Below are positions 39,120-47,294 of a stretch of 64,000 nt of DNA, piece after piece. The number at the start of each line of letters is the position of its first letter. Within the stretch, counting starts at the first letter, position 1. The DNA comes from Pseudodesulfovibrio thermohalotolerans (GTDB lineage Bacteria > Desulfobacterota > Desulfovibrionia > Desulfovibrionales > Desulfovibrionaceae): the NCBI RefSeq assembly GCF_021353295.2, contig NZ_CP120635.1:310001-374000 (forward strand). Reading direction: 5' to 3'. Below the pieces are notes generated by a model. The model had not been told where the DNA came from. It saw only the letters and a list, made by a program, of their open reading frames with translations, and did no database searches. A program made the position numbers and the translations under genes.

Positions 39120-39530
39120 TTAGTTGTGTTTCTTTTCAGGCTTGCCGAACCGTTCCTCGGCGATGCGCACCTTTTCGACGATGCGGCGGTAGTAGTCGCT
39201 GGACGCGTCCAGAGTCACCGGACGGCGGCGACGTTCGTTCATTTGCATTATCATGATGTTCAGCTTTTGCACCTGCCGGTATCGTTCCTGCTCGTCCTCC
39301 ATGTGTTCCAGCAGGTCGATGGCGCAGGTGATCTCCTTCTCTTCGAGAATCTCGGCGGGCAGGTGCCCGGAACTCTTGAGGATTCGATAGGCCATGCGCA
39401 GCTCGGGCGGCAGGTTCGCGGCCTCGTCCGGCTTGAGGGGGCGCCCCATGCCGTCCAGGTCGTCGAATTTGCCCTCGTTTTGGGCTTTGCGGATGTGCTC
39501 TTCGGCGATGATTGCCGTCACATTGAACAT
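39120..39530 (-). CDS. DUF1992 (DnaJ-family conserved domain) protein
   Basis: A 136-aa conserved protein. The DUF1992 block AEEHIRKAQNEGKFDDLDGMGRPL (residues 9-32) is followed by PPELRMAYRILKSSGHLPAEI. A charged helical C-terminus follows, with an R-rich stretch (MNERRRRPV). The function of the family is not established. No membrane segment is visible. Confidence 0.88.
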   Translation of the reverse strand: MFNVTAIIAEEHIRKAQNEGKFDDLDGMGRPLKPDEAANLPPELRMAYRILKSSGHLPAEILEEKEITCAIDLLEHMEDEQERYRQVQKLNIMIMQMNERRRRPVTLDASSDYYRRIVEKVRIAEERFGKPEKKHN

Positions 39531-40145
39531 GGGGGGATATTTTCACACTCCGTGTGGCTAGTCAAAGGGGGGATTGCCTTTGGGGGCGATGGCCCCTTCC
39601 CTTTTTTTGGGGGGCTTTTTGCGGGACGGTGTGCCAACTCGGTAAGTTGTGCGCGCCCTTGGCGCGAGAGCCAGTGTGGAGGCTTTGCCTCCTCAGCTTC
39701 CGTGCCCTTCGCGGGCGGCGGATCTTTTTTGCTTGCCCAAAAAAGAACCAAAAAAGGGCCTTGCGCCAGCTTGGCCGCCCGCAGGATCTTCGGCAAGAAT
39801 CCGATCCGCTCGGGTCGGCTCCACCCGATCAAAAGTATAGGGCCTTCTCTGGTGTACAGCTCCCCACTCCCGATAGCACTTTCTGGCTCGTAACAGGAGC
39901 CGCCGTCCCTTCGCGGTCGGCTTCTAGGCCGCTGATCCAGGGCTAGCGTTCGTAGTACTTTTGAAGGTGTGCGGTCGCCTTTGGGCGTTCGTTGGAGACC
40001 GAAGAGCCTGAAATAGGGCTTTCCGCGTTGGAAGACAGGACCTCGCTTGCGCGGAAGACATTCGAAAGCCGGGGCCTAGAGCCTGTCTGAAGCGGCGAAG
40101 CGTGGGCCGACTGCGTCTGCCGGAGGCAGACATCCTGTCGGGCAG

Positions 40146-40306
40146 CGAAAGCCGCTACAGGCTCTTGGCCACTGCTTTCGGGAGTGCGCAGGGCCAAAAA
40201 GCGCAGTTTTTGCTTCCTTTTTTCTGCGCCAGCAAAAAAGGAAGTCGCCGTAAAGGCGAAATAAAACGTAAGGATGACGTGCGCCGTCGAACGCGAAGCG
40301 CGGCAC
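40146..40306. repeat. Intergenic repeat unit, copy 1
   Basis: This ~160-bp unit recurs at 40440-40601 with about 90 percent identity over its first 130 bases. It contains a hairpin with perfect 11-bp arms (CTTCCTTTTTT at 40213-40223, AAAAAAGGAAG at 40234-40244) and ends with CGTCGAACGCGAAGCGCGGC. Confidence 0.8.
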
Positions 40307-40439
40307 TATCTCCCGCGCTACATCATACTTGCCTTTGCGAGGTTTTTTGTTTCGTTTATGGAAGCTCCTTCGAGAACGAAGAACCTAAATGAGCCATCCC
40401 GCCTTGGAAGACAGAACCTCGCTTGCGCGGGAGACCATC

Positions 40440-40601
40440 CGAAAGCCGCTACAGGCTCTTGGCCACTGCTTTCGGGAGCACGCAGGGCCAAAAAAGCGCA
40501 GTTTTTGCTTCCTTTTTTCTGCGCCAGCAAAAAAGGAAGTCGCCGTAAAGGCGAAACAAAAAGTAAGGATAACCAACACCGTCGAACGCGAAGCGCGGCA
40601 C
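40440..40601. repeat. Intergenic repeat unit, copy 2
   Basis: This is the direct repeat of 40146-40306, offset by about 294 bp. The same poly-T/poly-A hairpin and the same CGTCGAACGCGAAGCGCGGC end are present. It ends about 100 bp before the stop codon of the radical SAM gene. Confidence 0.8.
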
Positions 40602-40705
40602 CCCCAACCGAGCTACTTCCTCAAAAAAAGGGGAGAACGCCCCACCCCGCGTACCAAAAAGAACAGCCGAAACAATCCTGCGCCGGTTGGCGCAAAATCA
40701 AAAAG

Positions 40706-42088
40706 CTATTCTCCGTGCATCAACATTTTCCAACGTCGGGCGTCTTCCCAGTTGAAGCCGCCCGGCACGCAGGGCCAGATGGAATTGTTCTGAAAGAGCG
40801 GCTCGTCGGCCAGCGGATACGGACTGGCCTCGCAGGCCGCCTGAAACATGGGCGAGCCGGGGATGGGGGTGTAGTGCGCCAGATGCGGACGGAAACCGAA
40901 GGAACGGACGTGGCGCACGGCCTGTTCCACGTTGCCGAGATCCTGGCCGGGGAGGCCAAAGAGAATGTAGACCCCGATGTCGTCGAGATCGAAGCCCGCG
41001 TCCAGAAGGTTGCGCGCGCCCGCCTCCCATTGTTCTCGCGTCAGCTTGACGTCGTGGCGATGGTCGAAGTCCGTGGTTTCCAGGCCCAGGCGGACCGTGG
41101 TCAGCCCGGCCGCCTTGAGCCGCCCGCAGACCTCCGGCGTGAGATGGCGCACGTGCATGGCGTTGGGCGTGTGCAGTCGGATATCCAGGCCCGCACCGGC
41201 TATCTCGTCGAGAACCGGCCAGAGCCAGCGGTCGGGATTGACGAGCAGGGCGTCGTCGTAAAAGGCGAAGTCGCGCACGCCCCGGCCATGCTCGGAGCGC
41301 ACGGTCTCCATGACCGCTTCGGGCGTGCCCTGGCGAAAACGGGGATACAGGGCGCGGCTGGCGCAATACTCGCAGGCGAAGGGACAGCCGCGCGAGCCGA
41401 GAATGATCGAAAAAGCAGGGTCGGCATACAAGTCCAGAGACAATGAAAGCCCTGCATTGCCGGATGGTTGGTTAATATCAAAATTAATCAGTTCGCAGAA
41501 CTTTGCCCAATTTGCGGGGTCTTCCAGCGGACCTTGCTGGAGGTGTGCGTCGGCGTGCCGGGCGGCGTGCTCCCCACACAGGGTGGCGTAGGTGCCGCCG
41601 AGGAAGCGGGGGGTGTCGGGCCACAGCTCGGCGCAGATGTCGAGGATGTCCAGCGCGCCGGGATACCAGTAGGTCATGACGGTCGTGACCATGACGGCGT
41701 CGGGAGCGGGATCAAGCGCGGCCAACGCTTCGACGATCCGTTCGCGGGGCAGGCCGTAGCGGGAATAGCGGCGGTCCATGAAGGCCAGCGGCGCGGGCGG
41801 CGCGATCTCTTCCTTGTGATAGTGTCCGGTGCCGTACTTGCCGGATTTCGGCCATTTGAGGCCGAGTTCGGGAGCGGGTTCCCAGGTCGGGTCGAGACAG
41901 TCCAACAGGGCGACCGAGGCCCCGGCGTTGCGGAGCATGTCCAGGCAGGCGAGCAGGCCGGCGGGGCGCGACCAGACGTTGAAGGCCGCGAAATCGGTGA
42001 TCCACGGGTTGATGCCGAGGACGCGCGGGCCGTCTGCCCGGTCCGGCAGGGCGGACCACGGGATGTTGGGGAAAATCGGGCGTGCCAT
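40706..42088 (-). CDS. Radical SAM protein (B12-binding-type N-terminus)
   Basis: A 460-aa protein. The N-terminal half resembles the cobalamin-binding Rossmann domain of methylthiotransferase-like radical SAM enzymes (VLGINPWITDFAAFNVWSRP, PDAVMVTTVMTYWYPG), but a DxHxxG cobalamin motif is not evident. The radical SAM cluster is C235-x3-C239-x2-C242 (GCPFACEYCASR), followed by AFYDDALLVN and VRLGLETTD. The substrate is unknown. I placed the start at 42088; a small membrane-protein gene ends five bases upstream. Confidence 0.85.
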   Translation of the reverse strand: MARPIFPNIPWSALPDRADGPRVLGINPWITDFAAFNVWSRPAGLLACLDMLRNAGASVALLDCLDPTWEPAPELGLKWPKSGKYGTGHYHKEEIAPPAPLAFMDRRYSRYGLPRERIVEALAALDPAPDAVMVTTVMTYWYPGALDILDICAELWPDTPRFLGGTYATLCGEHAARHADAHLQQGPLEDPANWAKFCELINFDINQPSGNAGLSLSLDLYADPAFSIILGSRGCPFACEYCASRALYPRFRQGTPEAVMETVRSEHGRGVRDFAFYDDALLVNPDRWLWPVLDEIAGAGLDIRLHTPNAMHVRHLTPEVCGRLKAAGLTTVRLGLETTDFDHRHDVKLTREQWEAGARNLLDAGFDLDDIGVYILFGLPGQDLGNVEQAVRHVRSFGFRPHLAHYTPIPGSPMFQAACEASPYPLADEPLFQNNSIWPCVPGGFNWEDARRWKMLMHGE

Positions 42089-42093
42089 GGCGG

Positions 42094-42270
42094 CTAGCGG
42101 TTCAGGAAGTTGGACAGGATGGACAGTCCGAGCATGACGATGACGATGATGAGCAGGATGTTGGTCAGCCGGTCGCGCCGGGCCGCCCGTTGCTGCTTGG
42201 ACCTGGTGAACTGGCTGAGGATCAGGAAGATCAGGCCGAGGATGATTATCAGTTTGAGGAGCAGGCTCAT
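42094..42270 (-). CDS. Small two-helix membrane protein (58 aa)
   Basis: An ATG at 42270 opens a 58-codon frame ending at TAG. The product has a hydrophobic helix (KLIIILGLIFLILSQF), a basic turn (TRSKQQRAARRDR) and a second helix (NILLIIVIVMLGLSIL). This is a clean positive-inside hairpin topology. No clear Shine-Dalgarno is visible. It lies directly before the radical SAM gene on the same strand. The function is unknown. Confidence 0.6.
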   Translation of the reverse strand: MSLLLKLIIILGLIFLILSQFTRSKQQRAARRDRLTNILLIIVIVMLGLSILSNFLNR

Positions 42271-42438
42271 GGGGAGGGTGTAGCGGATTTCCCGGGAAAA
42301 GTCTTGCCTGCATCGGACCTGTCGGACCGCCGACCGCAGTTGCCGCTCGGCAGGTTTTTTTCGGCGGGGAAGCCTGTTGCGCGAAGGTTTGGACTTATCC
42401 TTCGAATGCGGTCCGCCGTTGGAAGGTCTGCCCGTCGG

Positions 42439-43203
42439 CTATTTTTTGATCCAGATGATTCCGCACTGCCTGCCTGTCTCCCTGATCGGAGCCGCGCACG
42501 CCTTGCGGTAGGAAAAGAAGGTGTCGTCCATGGTCATGGTGCAGAGGTCGAGGCCGAATATCTGCTTTTCGGGAACGCCTGCGTCCATGAGTTGGTCGCG
42601 GGTGAGCCGCCAGAGGTCCATGGTTTTTGTTTTCGGGTTGAACCAGGGGCTGAACTTGTCGCCGAAGTCCGTGTCGAAATTGATGAATTCGGCTGCGTCC
42701 GGTCCAAGGGACGGACCGCGCACGGCAAAGACGTCCTTTGGCTTGAGGTCGTAGCGGTCGCAGAACCGGCGCACGCCCGAACCGGGAAAATCGAGCTTGT
42801 TGCCCCGCCAGCCCGCGTGCAGTCCGGCAACGAACCTGCCGGAGCGGTGGGCCAGGAGAATGGGTTGGCAGTCGGCGGTCTTGATGACCAGGCCGTGGCC
42901 GGGCTCGGTCGTGGCCATGCCGTCGCCGTCCAGGACCGGGCGTTCTTCCGGGGCGCGGGGAGCGGGGTCGAAATGGATGACGTCACCGTGCACCTGGTTG
43001 AGTTCGCACCAGCCGGTCAGTCCCATGCGTTCGTATACCGCCCGCCGGTTTTCGGTCACGGCCTCGGGATCGTCGTTCACGTCGAAGGAGATGTTGGCCG
43101 AGTCGTGGGGCGGCTCGGACACGCCGCCACGGCGGGAGGTGAAGGCGCAGGCCACCTGCGGAATATCCACGAATTGGAAGGGGAAAAAGGCTACGGCCGC
43201 CAT
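42439..43203 (-). CDS. pgeF: Peptidoglycan editing factor / polyphenol oxidase family protein (YfiH/PgeF)
   Basis: A 254-aa DUF152 protein of the YfiH/YlmD family, described as a multicopper-like oxidase or purine nucleoside phosphorylase and, in E. coli, as an editor of peptidoglycan precursors. The motifs LNQVHGDVI, TADCQPILL and GLHAGWRG provide the zinc-site His and Cys residues. The ATG at 43203 has GAGGG upstream and overlaps the fthC stop by 13 bp, so the pair is coupled. Confidence 0.9.
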   Translation of the reverse strand: MAAVAFFPFQFVDIPQVACAFTSRRGGVSEPPHDSANISFDVNDDPEAVTENRRAVYERMGLTGWCELNQVHGDVIHFDPAPRAPEERPVLDGDGMATTEPGHGLVIKTADCQPILLAHRSGRFVAGLHAGWRGNKLDFPGSGVRRFCDRYDLKPKDVFAVRGPSLGPDAAEFINFDTDFGDKFSPWFNPKTKTMDLWRLTRDQLMDAGVPEKQIFGLDLCTMTMDDTFFSYRKACAAPIRETGRQCGIIWIKK

Positions 43204-43772
43204 AGCTTGCCCTCGGTGCAGACCACGTCCACCGGCTTGTCCCATGGCTCGGTCGGAATGCTATCGATGAGCTGGAATTCGTGCGCAACGCCGACCACCA
43301 GGGTGTCCCGCATGGCCTCCGTGGCCAGCAGCCGGTCGTAGTATCCGCCGCCGAAGCCGAGTCTGTTGCCTTGCCGGTCGAAGCTCACGCCCGGAATGAG
43401 CGCAATGTTCGGACGGCAGGTGTCCACAGCCGGGCACCGCAGAGCGTCGGGCTCCAGGATGGAGAAGGCACCCGGAACCAGCTCGTCTTCGCAGGCGGCG
43501 CAGGCCAGGTCCATTTCGCCGGGGGAATCCGGGCGGCAGCGGGGAAACAACACGCGGCAGCCGCGCTGCCACAGCTCGGCGGCCAGGGGCCGCAGGTCGA
43601 TCTCGCCCCGGACCGGCCAGTAGAGCAGGGCCTCGGTGGCGTTTTTCCATTCGAAGAGCGTGCGGATGAGCGCGACGGCTCCTTCGCTCGCACGGGCGAC
43701 CTCGTCGGCGGTCAGGGCGGCACGGCGTTTGATGAGCCGTTCGCGCAGTTCGGTTTTTTCCTTTTCCGGCAT
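43191..43772 (-). CDS. fthC: 5-formyltetrahydrofolate cyclo-ligase
   Basis: This converts 5-formyl-THF to 5,10-methenyl-THF with ATP (193 aa). The ATP-site signature GFGGGYYDRLLA and the N-terminal basic helix (ELRERLIKRRAAL) are intact, with PGVSFDRQGNRLG between them. It is the first gene of a two-gene unit with pgeF and divergent from the response regulator at 43917. Confidence 0.94.
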   Translation of the reverse strand: MPEKEKTELRERLIKRRAALTADEVARASEGAVALIRTLFEWKNATEALLYWPVRGEIDLRPLAAELWQRGCRVLFPRCRPDSPGEMDLACAACEDELVPGAFSILEPDALRCPAVDTCRPNIALIPGVSFDRQGNRLGFGGGYYDRLLATEAMRDTLVVGVAHEFQLIDSIPTEPWDKPVDVVCTEGKLWRP

Positions 43773-43916
43773 GGCGGGAAGCTACCATGGCCGCAAACGA
43801 CAATCCAGCGGCAAAGGGTGAAATTCCGGCGACACGGCGATGCCCCTTGGTTTTCGGCCCGTCTTGGTCTATCTTCCCAATGCTTGATTATGTAATGACA
43901 TCATCCCGGAGACCGA

Positions 43917-45296
43917 ATGGCAGCAAATATACTCATACTCGACGACGAAAAGAACTATCTGCTCATCCTGGAGTCCATCCTGGAGGACGAGGGGTACGGC
44001 GTGACCACCCTGTCCGACCCGGAGATGGGGTTGGCCTACCTTGAGGACTCCGAAGTCGACGTGATTTTGACCGACATGAAGATGCCCGGCATGTCCGGGC
44101 GGGATGTGCTCGAACACTGCAAGAAGAACTACCCGCACATTCCGGTGCTGATAATGACCGCCTTCGGCTCCATCGAGGCCGCGGTCGAGGCCATGCGCAT
44201 AGGGGCCTTCGACTACATCACCAAGCCGTTCGCCAACGAGGAGCTGCTCCTGTCCATCTCCAAGGCCGTACAGTATGCCTCCACCCAGCAGGAGAACATC
44301 CGCCTGAAAAAGGAGATCCGCGACAGGTATTCCAAGGATAACATCATCGCGCGCGGCAAGGGAATGCAGCAGGTGCTGGACATGGTCGACCGGGCCGCGC
44401 CTTCCAAATCCACGGTGCTCATCCTCGGCGAGTCCGGCACGGGCAAGGAGCTTGTCGCACGGGCGATCCACACCTCTTCGCCCCGGCGCGAGGCCCCGTT
44501 CGTCACGGTCAACTGCATGGCTCTCAATCCCGGGGTGCTCGAATCCGAGCTTTTCGGCCACGAGAAAGGGTCCTTCACCGGGGCCACGGCCATGCGCAAG
44601 GGCCGTTTCGAGCAGGCCAACAAGGGCACGCTCTTCCTCGACGAGATTGGGGAGCTGACCCCGGAGCTTCAGGTCAAGCTCCTGCGCGTCCTGCAGGAAC
44701 ACCAGATCGAGCGCGTGGGCGGCACCGAGACCCTGGACGTGGACATCCGCATCGTGGCCGCCACCAACAAGAATCTTCAGGAGTCGGTGGCCAAGGGCGA
44801 GTTCCGCGAGGACCTATTCTACCGCCTGAACGTGGTCTCCCTCTTCATGCCGCCCCTGCGCGAGCGGCGTGAGGACATCCCGCTCCTGGCCGCGCATTTC
44901 CTTGAGAAATACAGCAAGGAAAATCAGATGGATATTTCAGGGTTCACCTCGGCGGCCATGGACTACCTGACCGCCTACGAGTGGCCCGGCAACGTGCGCC
45001 AGCTTGAGAACGTGGTCGAGCGGTGCACGGTCCTGGCCCGCACCGATGTCATCGATGCCGACGACCTGCCGCCCGAGATCAAGGACGAGGAGGCCCAGTT
45101 CAAGTCCGCCGTGGACCTGCTGCCCACCAAGCTCAACCTGGCCGATACCATGGACAAGATCGAGGGAGCCCTGGTCAAGCGCGCCCTGGTTCGGACCGAT
45201 TTCGTTCAGGTGAAGGCCGCCGAGATGCTCGGCCTTTCCAAGTCCAACCTTCAGTACAAATTGAAAAAATACGGCCTGACAGGCAAAGCGAAATAG
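43917..45296 (+). CDS. Sigma54-dependent response regulator (NtrC family)
   Basis: A 459-aa activator. The receiver domain has D9/D10 and phospho-acceptor D53 in LTDMKMPGMSG with K103. The AAA+ domain has Walker A GESGTGKE (171-178), and a Fis-type HTH follows (VKAAEMLGLSKSNLQYKLKKYG). The sigma54-contact loop reads GSFTGA (218-223) rather than GAFTGA. No histidine kinase is adjacent, so it is an orphan here. GGAG precedes the ATG. Its TAG is directly followed by the ATG of the next gene. Confidence 0.95.
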   Translation: MAANILILDDEKNYLLILESILEDEGYGVTTLSDPEMGLAYLEDSEVDVILTDMKMPGMSGRDVLEHCKKNYPHIPVLIMTAFGSIEAAVEAMRIGAFDYITKPFANEELLLSISKAVQYASTQQENIRLKKEIRDRYSKDNIIARGKGMQQVLDMVDRAAPSKSTVLILGESGTGKELVARAIHTSSPRREAPFVTVNCMALNPGVLESELFGHEKGSFTGATAMRKGRFEQANKGTLFLDEIGELTPELQVKLLRVLQEHQIERVGGTETLDVDIRIVAATNKNLQESVAKGEFREDLFYRLNVVSLFMPPLRERREDIPLLAAHFLEKYSKENQMDISGFTSAAMDYLTAYEWPGNVRQLENVVERCTVLARTDVIDADDLPPEIKDEEAQFKSAVDLLPTKLNLADTMDKIEGALVKRALVRTDFVQVKAAEMLGLSKSNLQYKLKKYGLTGKAK

Positions 45297-46460
45297 ATGT
45301 TCGTCATCGACTACCCCTACGTTTCCGATTATCTTCTCGACTCCCTTCGCGAACTCGATCTGCCCGTGCTGGATACGCCCCAGGCCCGGAGCCTGGCCAA
45401 GGACGCGCCTCTGGCCTACGTCGACGAGATCGAATTTTCCGCCCGCATGGCCCTGGGCGGCAAGGTCTGCACCAACTCGGAGAACGGGCTGGGGCACGTC
45501 CTGCGCTGCCGGTGCAATGAGGACCTGGCCCGGCAGATCGACATCTGCAAGGACAAGGCGCTTTTTCGCGAGACCGTGGCCGCGCTGCATCCGGACTACG
45601 TATTCCACCGTATTCCCTTCGACGGGCTGGCCGATTTCGACGCTTCCTCCATGCCCTGCCCCTTTGTCGTCAAACCCACGCGCGGGTTCTTTAGCCTGGG
45701 CGTGCACGTGGTCGATTCGCCCGAGGACTGGCCCGCGGCCGTCAAGGCCATCGAGGGCGAGCGTGCGGCCCTGAACGCCGAGTACCCCGAGGCGGTGGTC
45801 AGCGGAGGCGAGTTCATCGCGGAAGCGTCCATCGACGGCGAGGAGTACGCCATCGACGTCTACTTTGATGCCGAAGGCAATCCCGTGATTACCAACATCA
45901 TGCACCACGCCTTTCTGTACGCCGACGACATTTCCGACCGCCTCTACTACACCTCGGCCCGGATCATCGAGACATGGCTGCTGCCCTTCACCGACTACCT
46001 TCGCGACGTGGGCCGGGAATGCGGCTTCCGCAACTTCGCCACCCATGTGGAAGTGCGCCTTACCGCCACCGGCGATATCCTGCCCATCGAAGCCAATCCC
46101 CTGCGTTTCGCGGGCTGGTGCGTGGCTGACATGACCGCCATGGCCTGGGGCTTCAATCCCTATGAAGCCTATTTCAAGGGGCTGCGCCCGGACTGGGACG
46201 CCATCCTCACGGCGGACCAGGGCCATGTCACCGTCATGGTCATCGGCGATCTGCCGTCCGGCATGGACCGCACCGCCATCCGGTCCATCGACTACGACGG
46301 ATTTCGGTCGTTGTTTTCCAATATGCTGGAATTGCGGAAAATTGATTACATGCAGTATCCGGTCTTCGCCTTTGCCTACGCCTCCATGCCTGAAGGCGAG
46401 CTGGACGATCTCAAGACCGTTCTCGCTCAGGACTTCTCCCGCTTCGTCGAGATGAAGTAG
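45297..46460 (+). CDS. ATP-grasp domain protein of unknown substrate
   Basis: A 387-aa protein with an ATP-grasp fold. The ATP-binding segment CPFVVKPTRGFFSLGVHVV, EFIAEASIDGEEYAIDVYFD and the metal-ligand region LPIEANPLRFAGW are visible. Such enzymes form amide or thioester bonds via acyl phosphates; the substrate cannot be inferred. The ATG abuts the stop codon of the sigma54 regulator with no spacing, so the two are translationally coupled. A terminator follows at 46503. Confidence 0.85.
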   Translation: MFVIDYPYVSDYLLDSLRELDLPVLDTPQARSLAKDAPLAYVDEIEFSARMALGGKVCTNSENGLGHVLRCRCNEDLARQIDICKDKALFRETVAALHPDYVFHRIPFDGLADFDASSMPCPFVVKPTRGFFSLGVHVVDSPEDWPAAVKAIEGERAALNAEYPEAVVSGGEFIAEASIDGEEYAIDVYFDAEGNPVITNIMHHAFLYADDISDRLYYTSARIIETWLLPFTDYLRDVGRECGFRNFATHVEVRLTATGDILPIEANPLRFAGWCVADMTAMAWGFNPYEAYFKGLRPDWDAILTADQGHVTVMVIGDLPSGMDRTAIRSIDYDGFRSLFSNMLELRKIDYMQYPVFAFAYASMPEGELDDLKTVLAQDFSRFVEMK

Positions 46461-46502
46461 GGCGCGTTTCAGATATTCGCTCCCGGATTCCCGAAAGTGA
46501 AG

Positions 46503-46537
46503 GAGCCGACACGAAATACCGTGTCGGTTCTTTTTTT
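46503..46537 (+). terminator. Terminator after the ATP-grasp gene
   Basis: A nine-base-pair stem (46505-46513 with 46520-46528) is followed by TCTTTTTTT. It lies 43 bp after the stop codon. Confidence 0.9.
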
Positions 46538-46579
46538 ATGCTTTGGGGGGGGGCGGAAGCCGTCGTCGGGTCCGGATTG

Positions 46580-47179
46580 CTAGAAAAGGTCGATACGTCC
46601 GTCGGTCTTGTCATACCAGGTCAGGAATCCGTCCACGCATTCAGGGCACAGGAGCCGGTTTCGCTCCTCCTCGATGATCTCCGCGGCCACCGGACGCGGC
46701 AGGGAATCGCGGTGGGGCCGTTCGGAAATCATGGCGCAGTACATGTCGGCCACGGCGATGAGCCGCGCCGGGACGGGGATGGCTTCACCCGCCAGGCCGT
46801 CGGGATAGCCCGAGCCGTCCCAACGCTCGTGGTGGGAGCGGCAGACCTCGGCAACGTCGGCCAATTGCGGGATGGCGGCGAGCAGGGTCGCGCCGAGGCG
46901 GGTGTGTTCCCGGATGTGCTCGAATTCCCGGGGCGTGAGTTTCGCGGTCTTGAGCAGGACCGAGTCCCTGGTGGCCACCAGACCGATGTTGTGCAGTCTG
47001 CCCATGAGCAGTAGCCGTTCCATGGTTTTCTTGGGTTTGCCCAGCGCCTTGGCCACGCCGTGGGCCACGCGGGCGACTTTTTCAGAGTGAAAAGCTGTGG
47101 ATTTCGTCCGTGCCTCTGCGGCGCGGGCTATTTCGACGAGGCAGGCCAGGGTGCCGGGCGGGCATTGTTCGGGCGACAT
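46580..47179 (-). CDS. HD-GYP-type domain protein with substituted HD site
   Basis: A 199-aa HD-GYP-like protein. The HHERWDGSGYPDGLAGE block (116-132) that defines HD-GYP c-di-GMP phosphodiesterases is intact, as is FHSEKVARVAHGVAKALG. The HD pair itself reads H63-N64 (LHNIGLV instead of HDIGK), removing a metal ligand and the following Lys. Catalysis may be lost or altered. A C-terminal CPEC pair is present. It has no receiver domain. The ATG at 47179 follows GGAG. Confidence 0.88.
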   Translation of the reverse strand: MSPEQCPPGTLACLVEIARAAEARTKSTAFHSEKVARVAHGVAKALGKPKKTMERLLLMGRLHNIGLVATRDSVLLKTAKLTPREFEHIREHTRLGATLLAAIPQLADVAEVCRSHHERWDGSGYPDGLAGEAIPVPARLIAVADMYCAMISERPHRDSLPRPVAAEIIEEERNRLLCPECVDGFLTWYDKTDGRIDLF

Positions 47180-47294
47180 GGTTGCTCCGGGAAGCTGAAC
47201 GGGTTTATGCGACCCGAGTATGCGGCCGTGCCGTTGCCGGGGCAATTATATTTCGCGGCTTGCCTCCCCCTCGCACCCGAAGTAGGATTCGGGT

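Larger units (their letters stand above)
39531..40705. repeat. Non-coding 1.2-kb gap filled with repeats
   Basis: No credible gene is visible between the DUF1992 gene and the radical SAM gene. The segment contains many short inverted repeats and poly-T/poly-A paired tracts, for example around 39724-39756. A block (40029-40071) recurs at 40406-40449, next to the two long units listed separately. Its sequence is more repetitive and less codon-structured than the flanks. It looks like accumulated dispersed repeats rather than one element. Confidence 0.7.

Noticed and set aside
40146..40601. Repeats considered as a CRISPR array
   Set aside because: The units are about 160 bp long with internal hairpins and only two copies. 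There are no short regular repeats, spacers or cas genes.
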